Source: UBA11403 sp963784615
Lineage (GTDB): Bacteria; Pseudomonadota; Gammaproteobacteria; Legionellales; Legionellaceae
DNA length: 64,000 nt
Reading direction: 5' to 3'
NCBI GenBank assembly: GCA_963784615.1
Contig: CAWASG010000001.1
Location: 310,001 to 374,000, forward strand
Shown here: one piece after another, positions 17,582 to 25,806 of the stretch
Layout: each line of letters opens with the position of its first letter
How positions within the stretch are numbered: position 1 is the stretch's first letter
Position numbers and translations under genes: made by a program
Notes under the pieces: model-generated
What the model was told of the DNA's origin: nothing
Seen by the model: the letters and a program-made list of their open reading frames with translations, nothing else
The model's database searches: none

Positions 17582-17712
17582 AATTTTAGATTATTTTATC
17601 GAATTGTTCTTTTTGTGATCTGTTGTGATATCTATCAGATGAGATGGGATTTTTTAGGGGTACTATCTGCCTGCGCCATTTATTAGCGGGTTCTTAGCCC
17701 CGTCTACATCCA

Positions 17713-17784
17713 GTTCGGTAACATTAATTTTGAGGCAACGAATCGTAAATTTCCTACTTTGGGTAACATTTTTTATGAGGCAAC
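17713..17784. repeat. Right terminal inverted repeat of the outermost IS
   Basis: GTTCGGTAACATTAATTTTG and GGGTAACATTTTTTATGAGG followed by CAAC form the inverted counterpart of 8514-8577, with a slightly longer spacer between the two units. Confidence 0.8.
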
Positions 17785-17866
17785 TCGGAGGCAGTGCTAA
17801 CATTTCGTGGGATTGAGAAATTGCTCTATACTTAATATACAGTGGATTCAAATTGTTGGTGTTTAC

Positions 17867-18814
17867 GTGAAGACTTCTCCAGAAAAAAAGCCTTCTCTTC
17901 AAGATCTTATCATGATTGGGGTAGAAGGACTTAAAGATGTTTTTGAAGAGATTAGTAATGGCATTACCATTACAGATGCTCGCTCACGGATTATTTATGT
18001 TAACCCGGCATTTACTAAAATTACAGGTTACCCTGCCAAAGAGGTCATGGGTGATAATCCTGGTATTCTTCATTCTGGTCGTCATGATAAGTTGTTTTAC
18101 GAAAAAATGTGGAAAGATCTCCATACGCTTGGTCGATGGCAAGGCGAAATATGGAATCGACGCAAATCGGGTGAGATTGTTCCTGAGCTGTTGACCATTA
18201 CGAAAATGTTTAATAAAGAGAAGCAGCCGTTTTATATTGGAGTTTTTTCAGACATTTCTTTCCTGGTTCAAGAAAATGAGACCAAAATTAATTTGGCTTT
18301 ACACGATCCTTTGACCGGTTTGTGTAATAGAAGGTTGTTAGATGATCGATTTGATATGGTTGCAAATGAATATAAGAGAAACAATTTCGCACAGAAGCCC
18401 AATGCAAAGCAAGTTGTTCTATTGTTTATTGATCTAGATGGTTTTAAAAAGGTCAATGATACCTACGGACATTTAGCAGGGGATAGAATTCTTGTGTTTG
18501 TCGCGAACGCTTTTAATCAGTGCTCGAGGACCACCGATACAATTGCTCGAATCGGTGGAGATGAATTTGCTGTCTTATTATCCGAGATAATATCCAAAGA
18601 GGATGTTATCAATTTTTGTAACCGGGTGCGCGAAGCGACAAGTCATGGCATAGAGATTAATGGGGTGATCGTCATACCCGAGTTAAGTATTGGCGCCTGT
18701 TTTTTTCCAACCGAAGCAACAAATTTTGATCTTCTTACTGCTTGTGCAGATAAGGCCATGTATCACGCTAAAAGGACTCGAACGTATTTAGCATTTTCTT
18801 CCGACATTGCTTAA
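17867..18814 (+). CDS. PAS-GGDEF diguanylate cyclase
   Basis: GTG 17867 gives 315 aa; a GTG at 17807 would start almost at the transposon end, and ATG 17911 is also possible. A PAS domain comes first (ISNGITITDARSRIIYVNPAFTKITGYPAKEVMG) with a PAC-like WNRRKSGEI segment. The GGDEF domain follows, with DPLTGLCNRRLLDDRF, DLDGFKKVNDTYGHLAGD and an intact ARIGGDEFAVLL active site. It should make cyclic di-GMP in response to a signal sensed by PAS. No RxxD inhibitory site is obvious. The transposon end 83 bp upstream may have removed or replaced its promoter. Confidence 0.88.
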   Translation: MKTSPEKKPSLQDLIMIGVEGLKDVFEEISNGITITDARSRIIYVNPAFTKITGYPAKEVMGDNPGILHSGRHDKLFYEKMWKDLHTLGRWQGEIWNRRKSGEIVPELLTITKMFNKEKQPFYIGVFSDISFLVQENETKINLALHDPLTGLCNRRLLDDRFDMVANEYKRNNFAQKPNAKQVVLLFIDLDGFKKVNDTYGHLAGDRILVFVANAFNQCSRTTDTIARIGGDEFAVLLSEIISKEDVINFCNRVREATSHGIEINGVIVIPELSIGACFFPTEATNFDLLTACADKAMYHAKRTRTYLAFSSDIA

Positions 18815-18939
18815 GCAGAGGTCCTGCCCCGATCCTGGTAAAAAGTTATCAAATGTCAGGTGCTACTCGATTATCCTCTGCCACAGGGCAAACGCAACAA
18901 CAACGCGGCTCCAACTAGGGGCTGTAGACAATTAGCTTG

Positions 18940-19343
18940 CTAGGACATTAAAATTATACAAGATGCCAATTTCACGGCCTCAAGAAAATACTCGCCTCGT
19001 TTACAATATCGTGTTGCAATACCCCTAAACTGCTTTAGCCGACAAAAAAACCGCTCAACCAAATTGCGCTCTTTGTAATAATGTTTGTCATATTCTCTTT
19101 GTATTTTTCGATTGGATTTTGGTGGAATGACCGCCGCAGCACCAATTTCTTCGATTTTTTCAAGAATCTTATCACTATCATAGGCTTTGTCTGCTAAAAC
19201 AAAATCTGCTTTTTTACCATCCAATAAGTCATTGGCACATACACTATCGTGAACCTCACCACCGGTCAAAATAAAATCAACTGGATTTCCTAAGCCATCT
19301 ACAACACAATGCAGTTTACTCGATAGACCGCCTCTGGAACGGC
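18940..19343 (-). CDS. IS5-family transposase, second frame (C-terminal part)
   Basis: The frame carries the second catalytic Asp in VLADKAYDSD and the Glu in YKERNLVERFFCRLKQFRGIATRY, the DDE Y-(2)-R-(3)-E signature of IS4/IS5 transposases. It is open upstream of the ATG at 19269 (VDGLGNPVDFILTGGEVHDS), so it must be reached from the first frame, most likely by a programmed frameshift in the A-rich GAAAAAAAGAAAAT region near 19370, as is common in this family. Confidence 0.85.
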
Positions 19344-19706
19344 CTACTGCTTCATTTTCGTAGACTGGATTTTCTTTTTTTGGGCACCAGATGCATGTTG
19401 ATGCGCTTTGACAATGGTGCCATCCATAAGCAAAAATTCCATATCTGCATCTGCGGATAAAGTGCGGAATATTTTGTCAAATACACCTGATGCAGACCAT
19501 CTTGAAAATCGACGATGTACACTACCCCAATTACCGAATCGTTCGGGTAGATCTCGCCAAGGAGAACCTGTTTTAAATATCCAGATAACAGCATTAATAA
19601 AAAGTCGGTTATCTTTCGCGGTAACACCCACAGATTCTTGGCGGCCAGGAAGAAAGTTCTTTATTTTGTTAAATTGTTCATCAGTTAACTCGTGTCGGCG
19701 CATCAA
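19344..19706 (-). CDS. IS5-family transposase, first frame (N-terminal part)
   Basis: This 120-aa frame begins MMRRHELTDEQFNKIKNFLPG and contains the DUF4096-type N-terminus and WRDLPERFGNWGSVHRRFSRW, then the first catalytic Asp in LLMDGTIVKAHQHASG. It runs into an A-rich slippery stretch (KKKIQSTKMKQ), where a shift to the second frame would give the full transposase. Whether the IS is active cannot be judged. Confidence 0.87.
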   Translation of the reverse strand: MMRRHELTDEQFNKIKNFLPGRQESVGVTAKDNRLFINAVIWIFKTGSPWRDLPERFGNWGSVHRRFSRWSASGVFDKIFRTLSADADMEFLLMDGTIVKAHQHASGAQKKKIQSTKMKQ

Positions 19707-19767
19707 TGCGTTCCTTGTCCATTAATTTTGCCGCATTTTACACTAAATAATTAATTGTCTACAGCCC

Positions 19768-19968
19768 CTAGTACTTCATCCATTTAGTTTTGACCGGTTG
19801 ATATAGGCAGATTAACACTATTTTGAACAGCGTCGTTGCGAGCGAAGCGCGGCAATCCAGAGTTCGGAGCACGGTACTCTGGATTGCTTCGTGCCTAGCA
19901 ACGACGCCACCTGCAAGTTCATCGTTACTGCTTACATTGAAGCTACTGGCGGGAACCAATGGTACTAG
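19768..19968. repeat. MITE-like element, type b copy (CTAG ends)
   Basis: It begins CTAGTACTTCATCCATTTAG then TTTTGACCGGTTGATAT and ends GGTACTAG. Its core is a large hairpin, CGTCGTTGCGAGC...GCAATCCAGAG / CTCTGGATTGC...GCAACGACG. The copy at 30114-30273 is the same type in the opposite orientation. No coding capacity is present. Confidence 0.75.
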
Positions 19969-20266
19969 GGGTACAATAGAAGCACCTGCGATGACATTTC
20001 GAAGCTCAATAGCGCTCGCTGTCTACGCTTCGCAGGATGGGTTACCCCATCTACCACGCAAGACTCTCTTATGTCTGCCGGTTTGGCTCTATCATGTGGG
20101 GTTCGTACCCACTGGGATACTAAAGAGGTTTCAGCTCACCAGAGTCATTCTGGCTAGCATTCCCCTCCAACAAGCTTACTTGGCGCAAACCGCTTTGTTT
20201 TTGTCACAATGCCGGAGCGCATGCATCACCGCAATTCGACATGAAACGGCGGATTGTGGTGAATGT
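19969..20266. other. Unassigned intergenic segment
   Basis: About 300 bp lie between the MITE-like element and the effector candidate. A plus-strand frame (19823-20350) runs through it, but it begins inside the repeat and ends inside the opposing gene. No start site or family is recognised. It may be the rest of a larger dispersed repeat. Confidence 0.3.
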
Positions 20267-23200
20267 TTAAGGATTTGTTGTCCTATTGATGGGCTCCTCC
20301 TGGTCAATTTCTGGAGTACCAGGGTTTTCATTTTTTATATCAGCTTTTAAATCACATATTTCTTTTTTAATATGTTGCTGCTGTGCGTTAGCCCGGTCTA
20401 CTTCAGGAGCTGAAGCAGTTTGGGCGGGTTTGAAGTCGCTAGCGACACTTTGTTCAACAGTGTCTGCTCCTGCTTCTTGCACAGCTGCCGCCGCCGGTTG
20501 TTGATGTTGACTGCTTTCTACCAATCCTGAATCTAATTCATCAGAGGAAGCACTACTTTGTTTAACTTGATGTGAATCTGGGACTGTCGATAAGACTTGT
20601 GCTGGTGGTGATTGTTGTGGTGCTTGTACTGCTACTGAGGCTGAAACTAATTTTACACTGGCATTCATATTTGGGTTTATTGCAGGATTTTGAGCTTGTA
20701 AATCTGCGCACGCGCAGGCTGCAGCAGGATCACCAGATGCACCAAAATATTGAGCTCCTATAAAATATTCATTACCGGGTTTTGCACCCGGGTCCCATGC
20801 ATATTGCGCTGCTTTGTGCATCAAAAAATAGCTAACTGGTAAGGCTGCACCAGGGTTGGTTTTTGTATATATAACCTCAACTTGTTGATTCTTTGCCCCT
20901 AATATAGCCGTAACCAGCGGAGTTTTAATTGGCTTAGAATTAGACATAGCAAACACATTACTTGGCTCAAAATGAGACATATCTAACACACGAATATTAG
21001 GATAATTACCACTTGCAATTAATTCTTGATAAATTCCTAGTTGTATATCAGCCAACTCGTTAGCATTCATACCTTGAGCCCAAGCACCAGCCCCCAGACC
21101 AACCACATGACAATATACACCATAATAAGGATTACCCCTTGCATTTGCATCAGCCAAATACGCAGCAATAATTTCTTTCATTTTTATTCTATAAAGCTCT
21201 CGGTTGACTCGTATGACTGGTATGTTTTCTTTGTCTTTTCCAACAAGATCATCTTGTTGCTCAGTGGGCGGAAAAAGCTCACCTTTATACCCCCTTGCTC
21301 TATAGAAAGCCGCCCAAAGTTCTACCTCAGCTTGAGACGCTTTATTATCACCAGCTTTGTCATATTCTCCCGGACACATAAACTGTCGACTACGACATTT
21401 ATTATTTTCAAATCTAACACCTATTGCACCATAATTACTGGCCCCGTGTATGTTTGCCAATATATTTTTATTCTTCTCTTCAATGCCTATATTTTTTCGA
21501 TTTCCATCATTGATAAACTCAACATTGCTGCCAACGCCTATCAATGATGCCAACTCCATTTCAGCATAACTTAAATAAGGGCGATCTGTTCCTGGTACCG
21601 TTAATTCAACACCATTTTCCATAGGAGGCCACCTGGTGCCTTGTTTGTTATCCCTAGTTTTCCAGAAGTCCTGTGGTCCAAAAAAAACATCAGGTCGATC
21701 CTGTAATAATCGATTTAGGAACTGATCATCTGTCATATTTTGATACAACGATGGATTTGTTTTTTTCATTTCCATTAAAAAGTTGTGTAGTAGCTCTTGA
21801 GTTGCGTTTGTCAAGCTAGGTCTTGCATTATATTTAACATATGCTTTAGGGTCGTTTTCTATTTTTTGTATTAGTGCATTTATTTTAGCAAGCTCTCTTG
21901 CATTACCTTGGCTATGAGAGGGAGGAGGTGTTTGTTGTGGCGCGGCTTGCTGTGGTACTTGTGCAGCGATGTTCTCGGCGGGATTGACCGCTGCTGGAGC
22001 GGGGGCTGCAGAACTAACATTGGAAGAATTTTTAATGATTTCCCCCATTTTATCTTTTATTTGTTGTTCATTGTTGACGCCAAGCGCGGTTTTTAGACTT
22101 TCATTTTTTAAAATATTCTTAATTAGATTCGTTGCCGATGTAGTTTTAATTGATAATTCACCTTCCTTCCAACGTCTTTTTGTGCAAGCTGTTATGCAAA
22201 GGTCTTTGAAATATTTATCGATGTCCCCTTGTGGATTGCTCGCTATAGCATTGGCCAGTAGCATTGTTTTATCGAGTATCTCATCATCTTTTTTCTTTTT
22301 ACCATGAGTTACATTCGTCGATGTGGAAGGTCTTATGATCGCAGCCAAAAATCTACTTTTGTCGATAATTTTGGAGTCTGGTTTATTTCTTTCAGAGAAA
22401 CTCGTAGAGAAAGCATCCGCCAAAATATCAAAGGTTCTAGTAGTTGCAACCATTTTCGTTGGCGGTTCGCCAGATGTTACTGTAACTTGTGTTCGACGAA
22501 ACGCAACTTTATCAATGAATTTGGCTGTGTGTTCCCCTACCTTTTTATTGTTTCCTGCCGAAACATACTCGGTTGTTAAATTGGCATCACCCATAACAAT
22601 CATGGGAACACGTGGTGAAATAAAGGCAGCTCTTATTGCTTCCATGCTCTGCTCGGGATTCGCAAAGTCACCATGAAAATTTAAAATAGACCGCTCTGCT
22701 TTATCTCTATTGAGCAGATCGGTAACTTTATAAACTTGCCCACGATAATTATCAATCGTACCCAAAGCGGGTATAGCGCTGTTAAATAAAAACATACTCC
22801 TGTTTATTAGTAGCGCGGTTCCAAAATCATGTGAACCTGTTCTTTGAATACTTTCGAGGCCCTTACCTATATTTAAATTCTTCTTATTTGCGCTATTCAG
22901 TAAGGCATCGTTAAATGTTTTCCACGCCTCCGTTGTTGGCAGAGGAACTTCTTGTAGCCCTATTAAACCCACGCCGTCCGCCATGGCATCTATGTAGTAG
23001 TCCGCTAATTTTTGATAATATATCTTCATAACATCTTTTTTTTCTAAAATCCTTCCATCGTCTGTTTTTACGGCTATAACCTTTGAAAATTTAAAGCCCT
23101 CTTTTATGTTTATATTTATATCCACGATTTGATTCATAGCTTCTGTAACAGGTGGGGCAACTCGTGAAAAAAAATTCAAGCAATTTCCAGACGCAACAGG

Positions 23201-23353
23201 GCCTACATCAGTATTTTGAAGCATTAGATCGTGATCTGGGATCGATATAGTCACCCACGGACCGTTCCTTGTAAGCTGAACCGTTATGGTAGGTTTGGTA
23301 CGTACCATTTCTATGCTTCGGGCTATTATGCTTAGGGGTATATTATTAGGCAT
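20267..23353 (-). CDS. Large effector candidate with N-terminal endonuclease/exonuclease/phosphatase-like domain
   Basis: This 1028-aa protein has no signal peptide or membrane segment. Residues about 110-330 show EEP-superfamily landmarks: GLIGLQEV (near 129, metal-binding Glu), FGTALLINR (177), NFHGDF (225) and MIVMGDANLT (252). A basic Lys-rich linker (about 350-380), a Pro/Gln/Ala-rich stretch (about 455-495) and a second globular region (about 500-870, with GASNYGAIGVRF and YCHVVGLGAGAWAQG) follow. The second region recalls the Legionella/Coxiella DUF4804 type, but this is not certain. The last 150 residues are disordered and end with an acidic patch (EIDQEEPINRTTNP) like Dot/Icm E-block signals. 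A secreted nuclease or phosphatase is inferred. Confidence 0.78.
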   Translation of the reverse strand: MPNNIPLSIIARSIEMVRTKPTITVQLTRNGPWVTISIPDHDLMLQNTDVGPVASGNCLNFFSRVAPPVTEAMNQIVDININIKEGFKFSKVIAVKTDDGRILEKKDVMKIYYQKLADYYIDAMADGVGLIGLQEVPLPTTEAWKTFNDALLNSANKKNLNIGKGLESIQRTGSHDFGTALLINRSMFLFNSAIPALGTIDNYRGQVYKVTDLLNRDKAERSILNFHGDFANPEQSMEAIRAAFISPRVPMIVMGDANLTTEYVSAGNNKKVGEHTAKFIDKVAFRRTQVTVTSGEPPTKMVATTRTFDILADAFSTSFSERNKPDSKIIDKSRFLAAIIRPSTSTNVTHGKKKKDDEILDKTMLLANAIASNPQGDIDKYFKDLCITACTKRRWKEGELSIKTTSATNLIKNILKNESLKTALGVNNEQQIKDKMGEIIKNSSNVSSAAPAPAAVNPAENIAAQVPQQAAPQQTPPPSHSQGNARELAKINALIQKIENDPKAYVKYNARPSLTNATQELLHNFLMEMKKTNPSLYQNMTDDQFLNRLLQDRPDVFFGPQDFWKTRDNKQGTRWPPMENGVELTVPGTDRPYLSYAEMELASLIGVGSNVEFINDGNRKNIGIEEKNKNILANIHGASNYGAIGVRFENNKCRSRQFMCPGEYDKAGDNKASQAEVELWAAFYRARGYKGELFPPTEQQDDLVGKDKENIPVIRVNRELYRIKMKEIIAAYLADANARGNPYYGVYCHVVGLGAGAWAQGMNANELADIQLGIYQELIASGNYPNIRVLDMSHFEPSNVFAMSNSKPIKTPLVTAILGAKNQQVEVIYTKTNPGAALPVSYFLMHKAAQYAWDPGAKPGNEYFIGAQYFGASGDPAAACACADLQAQNPAINPNMNASVKLVSASVAVQAPQQSPPAQVLSTVPDSHQVKQSSASSDELDSGLVESSQHQQPAAAAVQEAGADTVEQSVASDFKPAQTASAPEVDRANAQQQHIKKEICDLKADIKNENPGTPEIDQEEPINRTTNP

Positions 23354-23552
23354 AATATTTCACCTCTTTGTTTTTAAATGTTATCTAGAGTATAGTTTAT
23401 ATTCTAGATTTTTGTATCCACTCGATAGGGCAAGGCGCCGATTTCCCTGTGATATAGCATTTTATTTTTTTGTTATAAGTTGTGACAATTTTGCCCTAAG
23501 CATTGTGTAACATGTTAAGGATGAACCGCGCAGGATGTTTGCCCCAACGGGG
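23354..23552. other. Upstream region of the effector candidate
   Basis: This AT-rich 200-bp spacer probably holds the promoter of the 1028-aa gene (minus strand). A TCACCTCTTTG complement gives an AGAGGTG ribosome site just before its ATG at 23353. No RNA or further gene is seen. Confidence 0.4.
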
Positions 23553-23687
23553 CTAGGGCTCTCGAACCACGGCGGATACAACATTGCATATATTGCCCCG
23601 CTCCTGTAATAACACCCGAACTTCATTGGAAGCGTATTTTTTGGCGCAATACATCGCTTGGTCAGCATTTTTTACTAAATTTGTTGC
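23553..23687 (-). pseudogene. GGDEF-domain C-terminal fragment
   Basis: After an in-frame TGA (23688-23690) the minus strand reads NLVKNADQAMYCAKKYASNEVRVLL and stops at 23553. NADxAMYxAK is the characteristic end of GGDEF domains. No start codon or active-site part remains here. The matching beginning of a GGDEF domain lies at 26719-26835 on the same strand, beyond the porin cluster. Confidence 0.65.
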
Positions 23688-23808
23688 TCACGAACGTTTT
23701 TGCGAAAAACTCCTTCCAGATTCTTTTTTATCTTGTTAAGATGCCCCATCTTTTGGGCGTGGTTTTTGTATAAAAGCTACCCATAGTCAATCGGCGCTGG
23801 AGTTTTTA

Positions 23809-24822
23809 TTGAAAAAATGGATTTTTTTATTATCACTGATCTTTTCTAACACAATTTTTGCTACCCAAGCCTCAAATGTTTCTAGCTATGTTTTTGCCGA
23901 AGCATTAATGTGGCAAATACGCGAACCTAATGCTGCCAACTGGGCTCAAGTTGTGGATCCACGTAGAGCCGATGACACCACTCAATTTCTCGGCGTTCCT
24001 TTCAAGTGGCGTCCTGGGTTAAGGATTGGTGCCGGGTTTAACGGCCCAGAACAACATTGGAATGTTCTATTGTATTACACGGGGTATAAAGCCCGAGGGA
24101 CCAATCGGGCAAATGTGGATACAGGGGAAGAACTTCATTCGTCCTTTTCCAGTAATTTTTATGCAAACAACCCACAAGGAAGTAACATATCGGGTCCTTA
24201 TTATCACCATGGTGGAATACGTTGGGATGTGGACTTTAATACCCTTGATTTTGAATTAGGTCGATCGTTTAAAATAGACAATCTCGTTGATCTTCGTCCG
24301 TTTGCAGGGCTCAAGGCAGGTCGCATTGATCAAACGATTCATACCAATTGGACCACACCATTCCAGCCCACCTCCCTGAGCAATCCCAATCCAGTGCCGA
24401 TAACCACTTTTTCATCGGCAACTGAAACGATTAGGAATGATTTTAAAGGACTGGGCCCATCCGTTGGCTTGGATACAAACTGGCATTTATATGCGTCATC
24501 ACGTCACGCATTTGATCTCGTTGGTAATTTTTCAGGTGCATTTTTATGGGGTAAGTGGACGTTTGATGACGTCTACCGAAATAACTTCCCTCAAACCATT
24601 TCAACAGTGAGCGACAGCCTGTCATCGTCAGCCGCTATGACTAGGGCATATTTAGGTGTTGAATGGTCTAGCGTCCTCAACCATGCAAATTGTGCTCTTC
24701 GTCTCGGTTATGAAGCACAAGTCTGGTTTAATCAGTTGCAATACTATTCATTTGATATGGGTAAGACGAATGATCCGCTTTATCTTCAAGGGGTTGTTTT
24801 AGGCTTTGGCGTTCATTTTTAA
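23809..24822 (+). CDS. Legionella MOMP-like outer-membrane protein 1
   Basis: This 337-aa protein starts at TTG 23809 (CTGGAG 10-15 nt upstream), giving a clean signal peptide that ends IFATQA. The mature protein shows the MOMP-family layout: YVFAEALMWQIREPNAANWA, FKWRPGLRIGAGFN, WDVDFNTLDFELGRSF, FAGLKAGRIDQTI, FKGLGPSVGLDTNW, LRLGYEAQVWFNQL and a C-terminal strand LQGVVLGFGVHF. It is predicted to be a beta-barrel in the outer membrane. It is the first of three tandem paralogues, with 12 bp to the next. Unlike classical Legionella MOMP it has few cysteines. Confidence 0.88.
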   Translation: MKKWIFLLSLIFSNTIFATQASNVSSYVFAEALMWQIREPNAANWAQVVDPRRADDTTQFLGVPFKWRPGLRIGAGFNGPEQHWNVLLYYTGYKARGTNRANVDTGEELHSSFSSNFYANNPQGSNISGPYYHHGGIRWDVDFNTLDFELGRSFKIDNLVDLRPFAGLKAGRIDQTIHTNWTTPFQPTSLSNPNPVPITTFSSATETIRNDFKGLGPSVGLDTNWHLYASSRHAFDLVGNFSGAFLWGKWTFDDVYRNNFPQTISTVSDSLSSSAAMTRAYLGVEWSSVLNHANCALRLGYEAQVWFNQLQYYSFDMGKTNDPLYLQGVVLGFGVHF

Positions 24823-24834
24823 TTAAGAGTTGTC

Positions 24835-25806
24835 ATGAAAAAGAAACAGATCATTGTATTCGCTTTTTTGAGTGCATTAAGTTTTTCCAGTCAGGCGGCT
24901 GCTCAACTGTCTGTTTTTGAGGATTTTCTATATTGGCATGCTTCGCAGGAACCGACATCCTCCTGGGCTCACCAAATTACCTTAGTGCCTACCGATGATA
25001 TTAATGACTCCATAGCCCAAGGAACCTATTTTACTGAATCTAACGTCCATTTTAGATGGAGCCCAGGGGTGCGATTGGGGATACAGTATAAGCCAGATCA
25101 TTTCATCGACGCTAAATTATACTGGACTCATTTTTCCACCAAAACGAACGATTCAATTACTACAACACAGAATCATTGGATTTTGCCTGAGTTTTTTAAT
25201 GGTTTTTCAACTATACATGTTTATAATGCGGCTCAAATAGATTGGCATCTGAACATGAATATGATCGATGCCAAAATGGGGCATCCATTCCATCCATTAG
25301 ACGCTTTAACGATACACCCATCAGTGGGTATAAAAGGCGGAACAATAAATCAATCCATTCATTCGGCATGGAAAATGACCCTTTTAGATATCCAGTTATA
25401 CAATTCCACTGAAAACGTTAACAATCACTTTTCTGGTCTTGGACCCAGCCTCAGCCTCGATAGCCAATGGCATCTGTATAAAGGGATCAGTATTCGCAGC
25501 GATCTCGAAACTGCTTGGTTGTGGGGGCGTTGGAATGTAAGCGATATTTATTTTTCACCAACGTCGATACTTGGACCGCAGAAGAATATCAAATCGGAGA
25601 CTCATAACTCGCTCGGCTCCTTCATGTCCAGCTACTTCCTTGGCTTTGAATGGACTTTTCAGGCAAAGGCGCAAGTGACACTTAAAGTGGGCTATGAGAT
25701 GCAGTTTTGGAGCAATCAATTAAGATTGCCAGTTTTTCAGGCACTTCCTGTTCATGGTGATTTGACATTACAAGGTGGAACATGCGGTATTTACATCAAT
25801 CTATAA
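24835..25806 (+). CDS. Legionella MOMP-like outer-membrane protein 2
   Basis: This 323-aa paralogue of the preceding gene has a signal peptide ending SSQAAA. The same blocks appear: DFLYWHASQEPTSSWA, VHFRWSPGVRLGIQY, WHLNMNMIDAKMGHPF, HPSVGIKGGTINQSI, FSGLGPSLSLDSQW, LKVGYEMQFWSNQLR. The C-terminus overlaps the start of the third gene by 25 bp, indicating one transcript. It is an outer-membrane barrel of unknown substrate. Confidence 0.88.
   Translation: MKKKQIIVFAFLSALSFSSQAAAQLSVFEDFLYWHASQEPTSSWAHQITLVPTDDINDSIAQGTYFTESNVHFRWSPGVRLGIQYKPDHFIDAKLYWTHFSTKTNDSITTTQNHWILPEFFNGFSTIHVYNAAQIDWHLNMNMIDAKMGHPFHPLDALTIHPSVGIKGGTINQSIHSAWKMTLLDIQLYNSTENVNNHFSGLGPSLSLDSQWHLYKGISIRSDLETAWLWGRWNVSDIYFSPTSILGPQKNIKSETHNSLGSFMSSYFLGFEWTFQAKAQVTLKVGYEMQFWSNQLRLPVFQALPVHGDLTLQGGTCGIYINL

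Larger units (their letters stand above)
9961..17667 (-). mobile_element. IS21-like unit 1, split by unit 2 (boundaries approximate)
   Basis: On the minus strand this unit reads Cys-rich protein (17445-17011), IstA (16985-15486), IstB N-part (15478-15206), [unit 2], IstB C-part (10730-10211), small protein (10218-10015). The boundaries are inferred: GGCGCAGGC at about 9952-9960 and GCCTGCGCC at about 17668 belong to one broken hairpin of the outer IS, so the unit probably entered its loop. Matching terminal repeats of the unit itself were not found by eye. Confidence 0.6.
8514..17784. mobile_element. Nested transposon stack bounded by doubled terminal inverted repeats
   Basis: The left end (8514-8577) and right end (17713-17784) are inverted copies. 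Each holds two units of the form GTTGCCTCAtAA...ATGTTACCgAA; the pattern of two tandem binding sites per end is typical of DDE transposases. The IS they define consists of the integrase-type gene at 8706-9890. It is interrupted upstream of that gene by an IS21-like unit (about 9961-17667), itself interrupted at 10731-15205 by a second IS21-like unit. No convincing target duplication is seen outside the outer ends. Confidence 0.75.
18919..19767 (-). mobile_element. IS5-family insertion sequence (849 bp) with CTAG target duplication
   Basis: Perfect 16-bp terminal inverted repeats GGGCTGTAGACAATTA (18919-18934) and its complement (19752-19767) are flanked by CTAG on both sides (18915-18918 and 19768-19771). 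Two minus-strand frames encode the transposase. The right-hand CTAG is also the outer end of the repeat element at 19768-19968, so the IS entered exactly at that element's border. Confidence 0.9.

Noticed and set aside
8500..17800. Target duplication of the outermost IS
   Set aside because: GAGGC occurs near both ends but at different distances from the terminal repeats, so it cannot be called a duplication.
19823..20350. Plus-strand frame of 175 codons
   Set aside because: It begins inside the MITE-like hairpin and ends inside the opposing effector gene, so it is probably a chance frame across repeat DNA.
21041..21547. Plus-strand frame of 168 codons
   Set aside because: It lies fully antisense to the 1028-aa gene, has low-complexity hydrophobic and Ser/Thr composition and no ribosome site.
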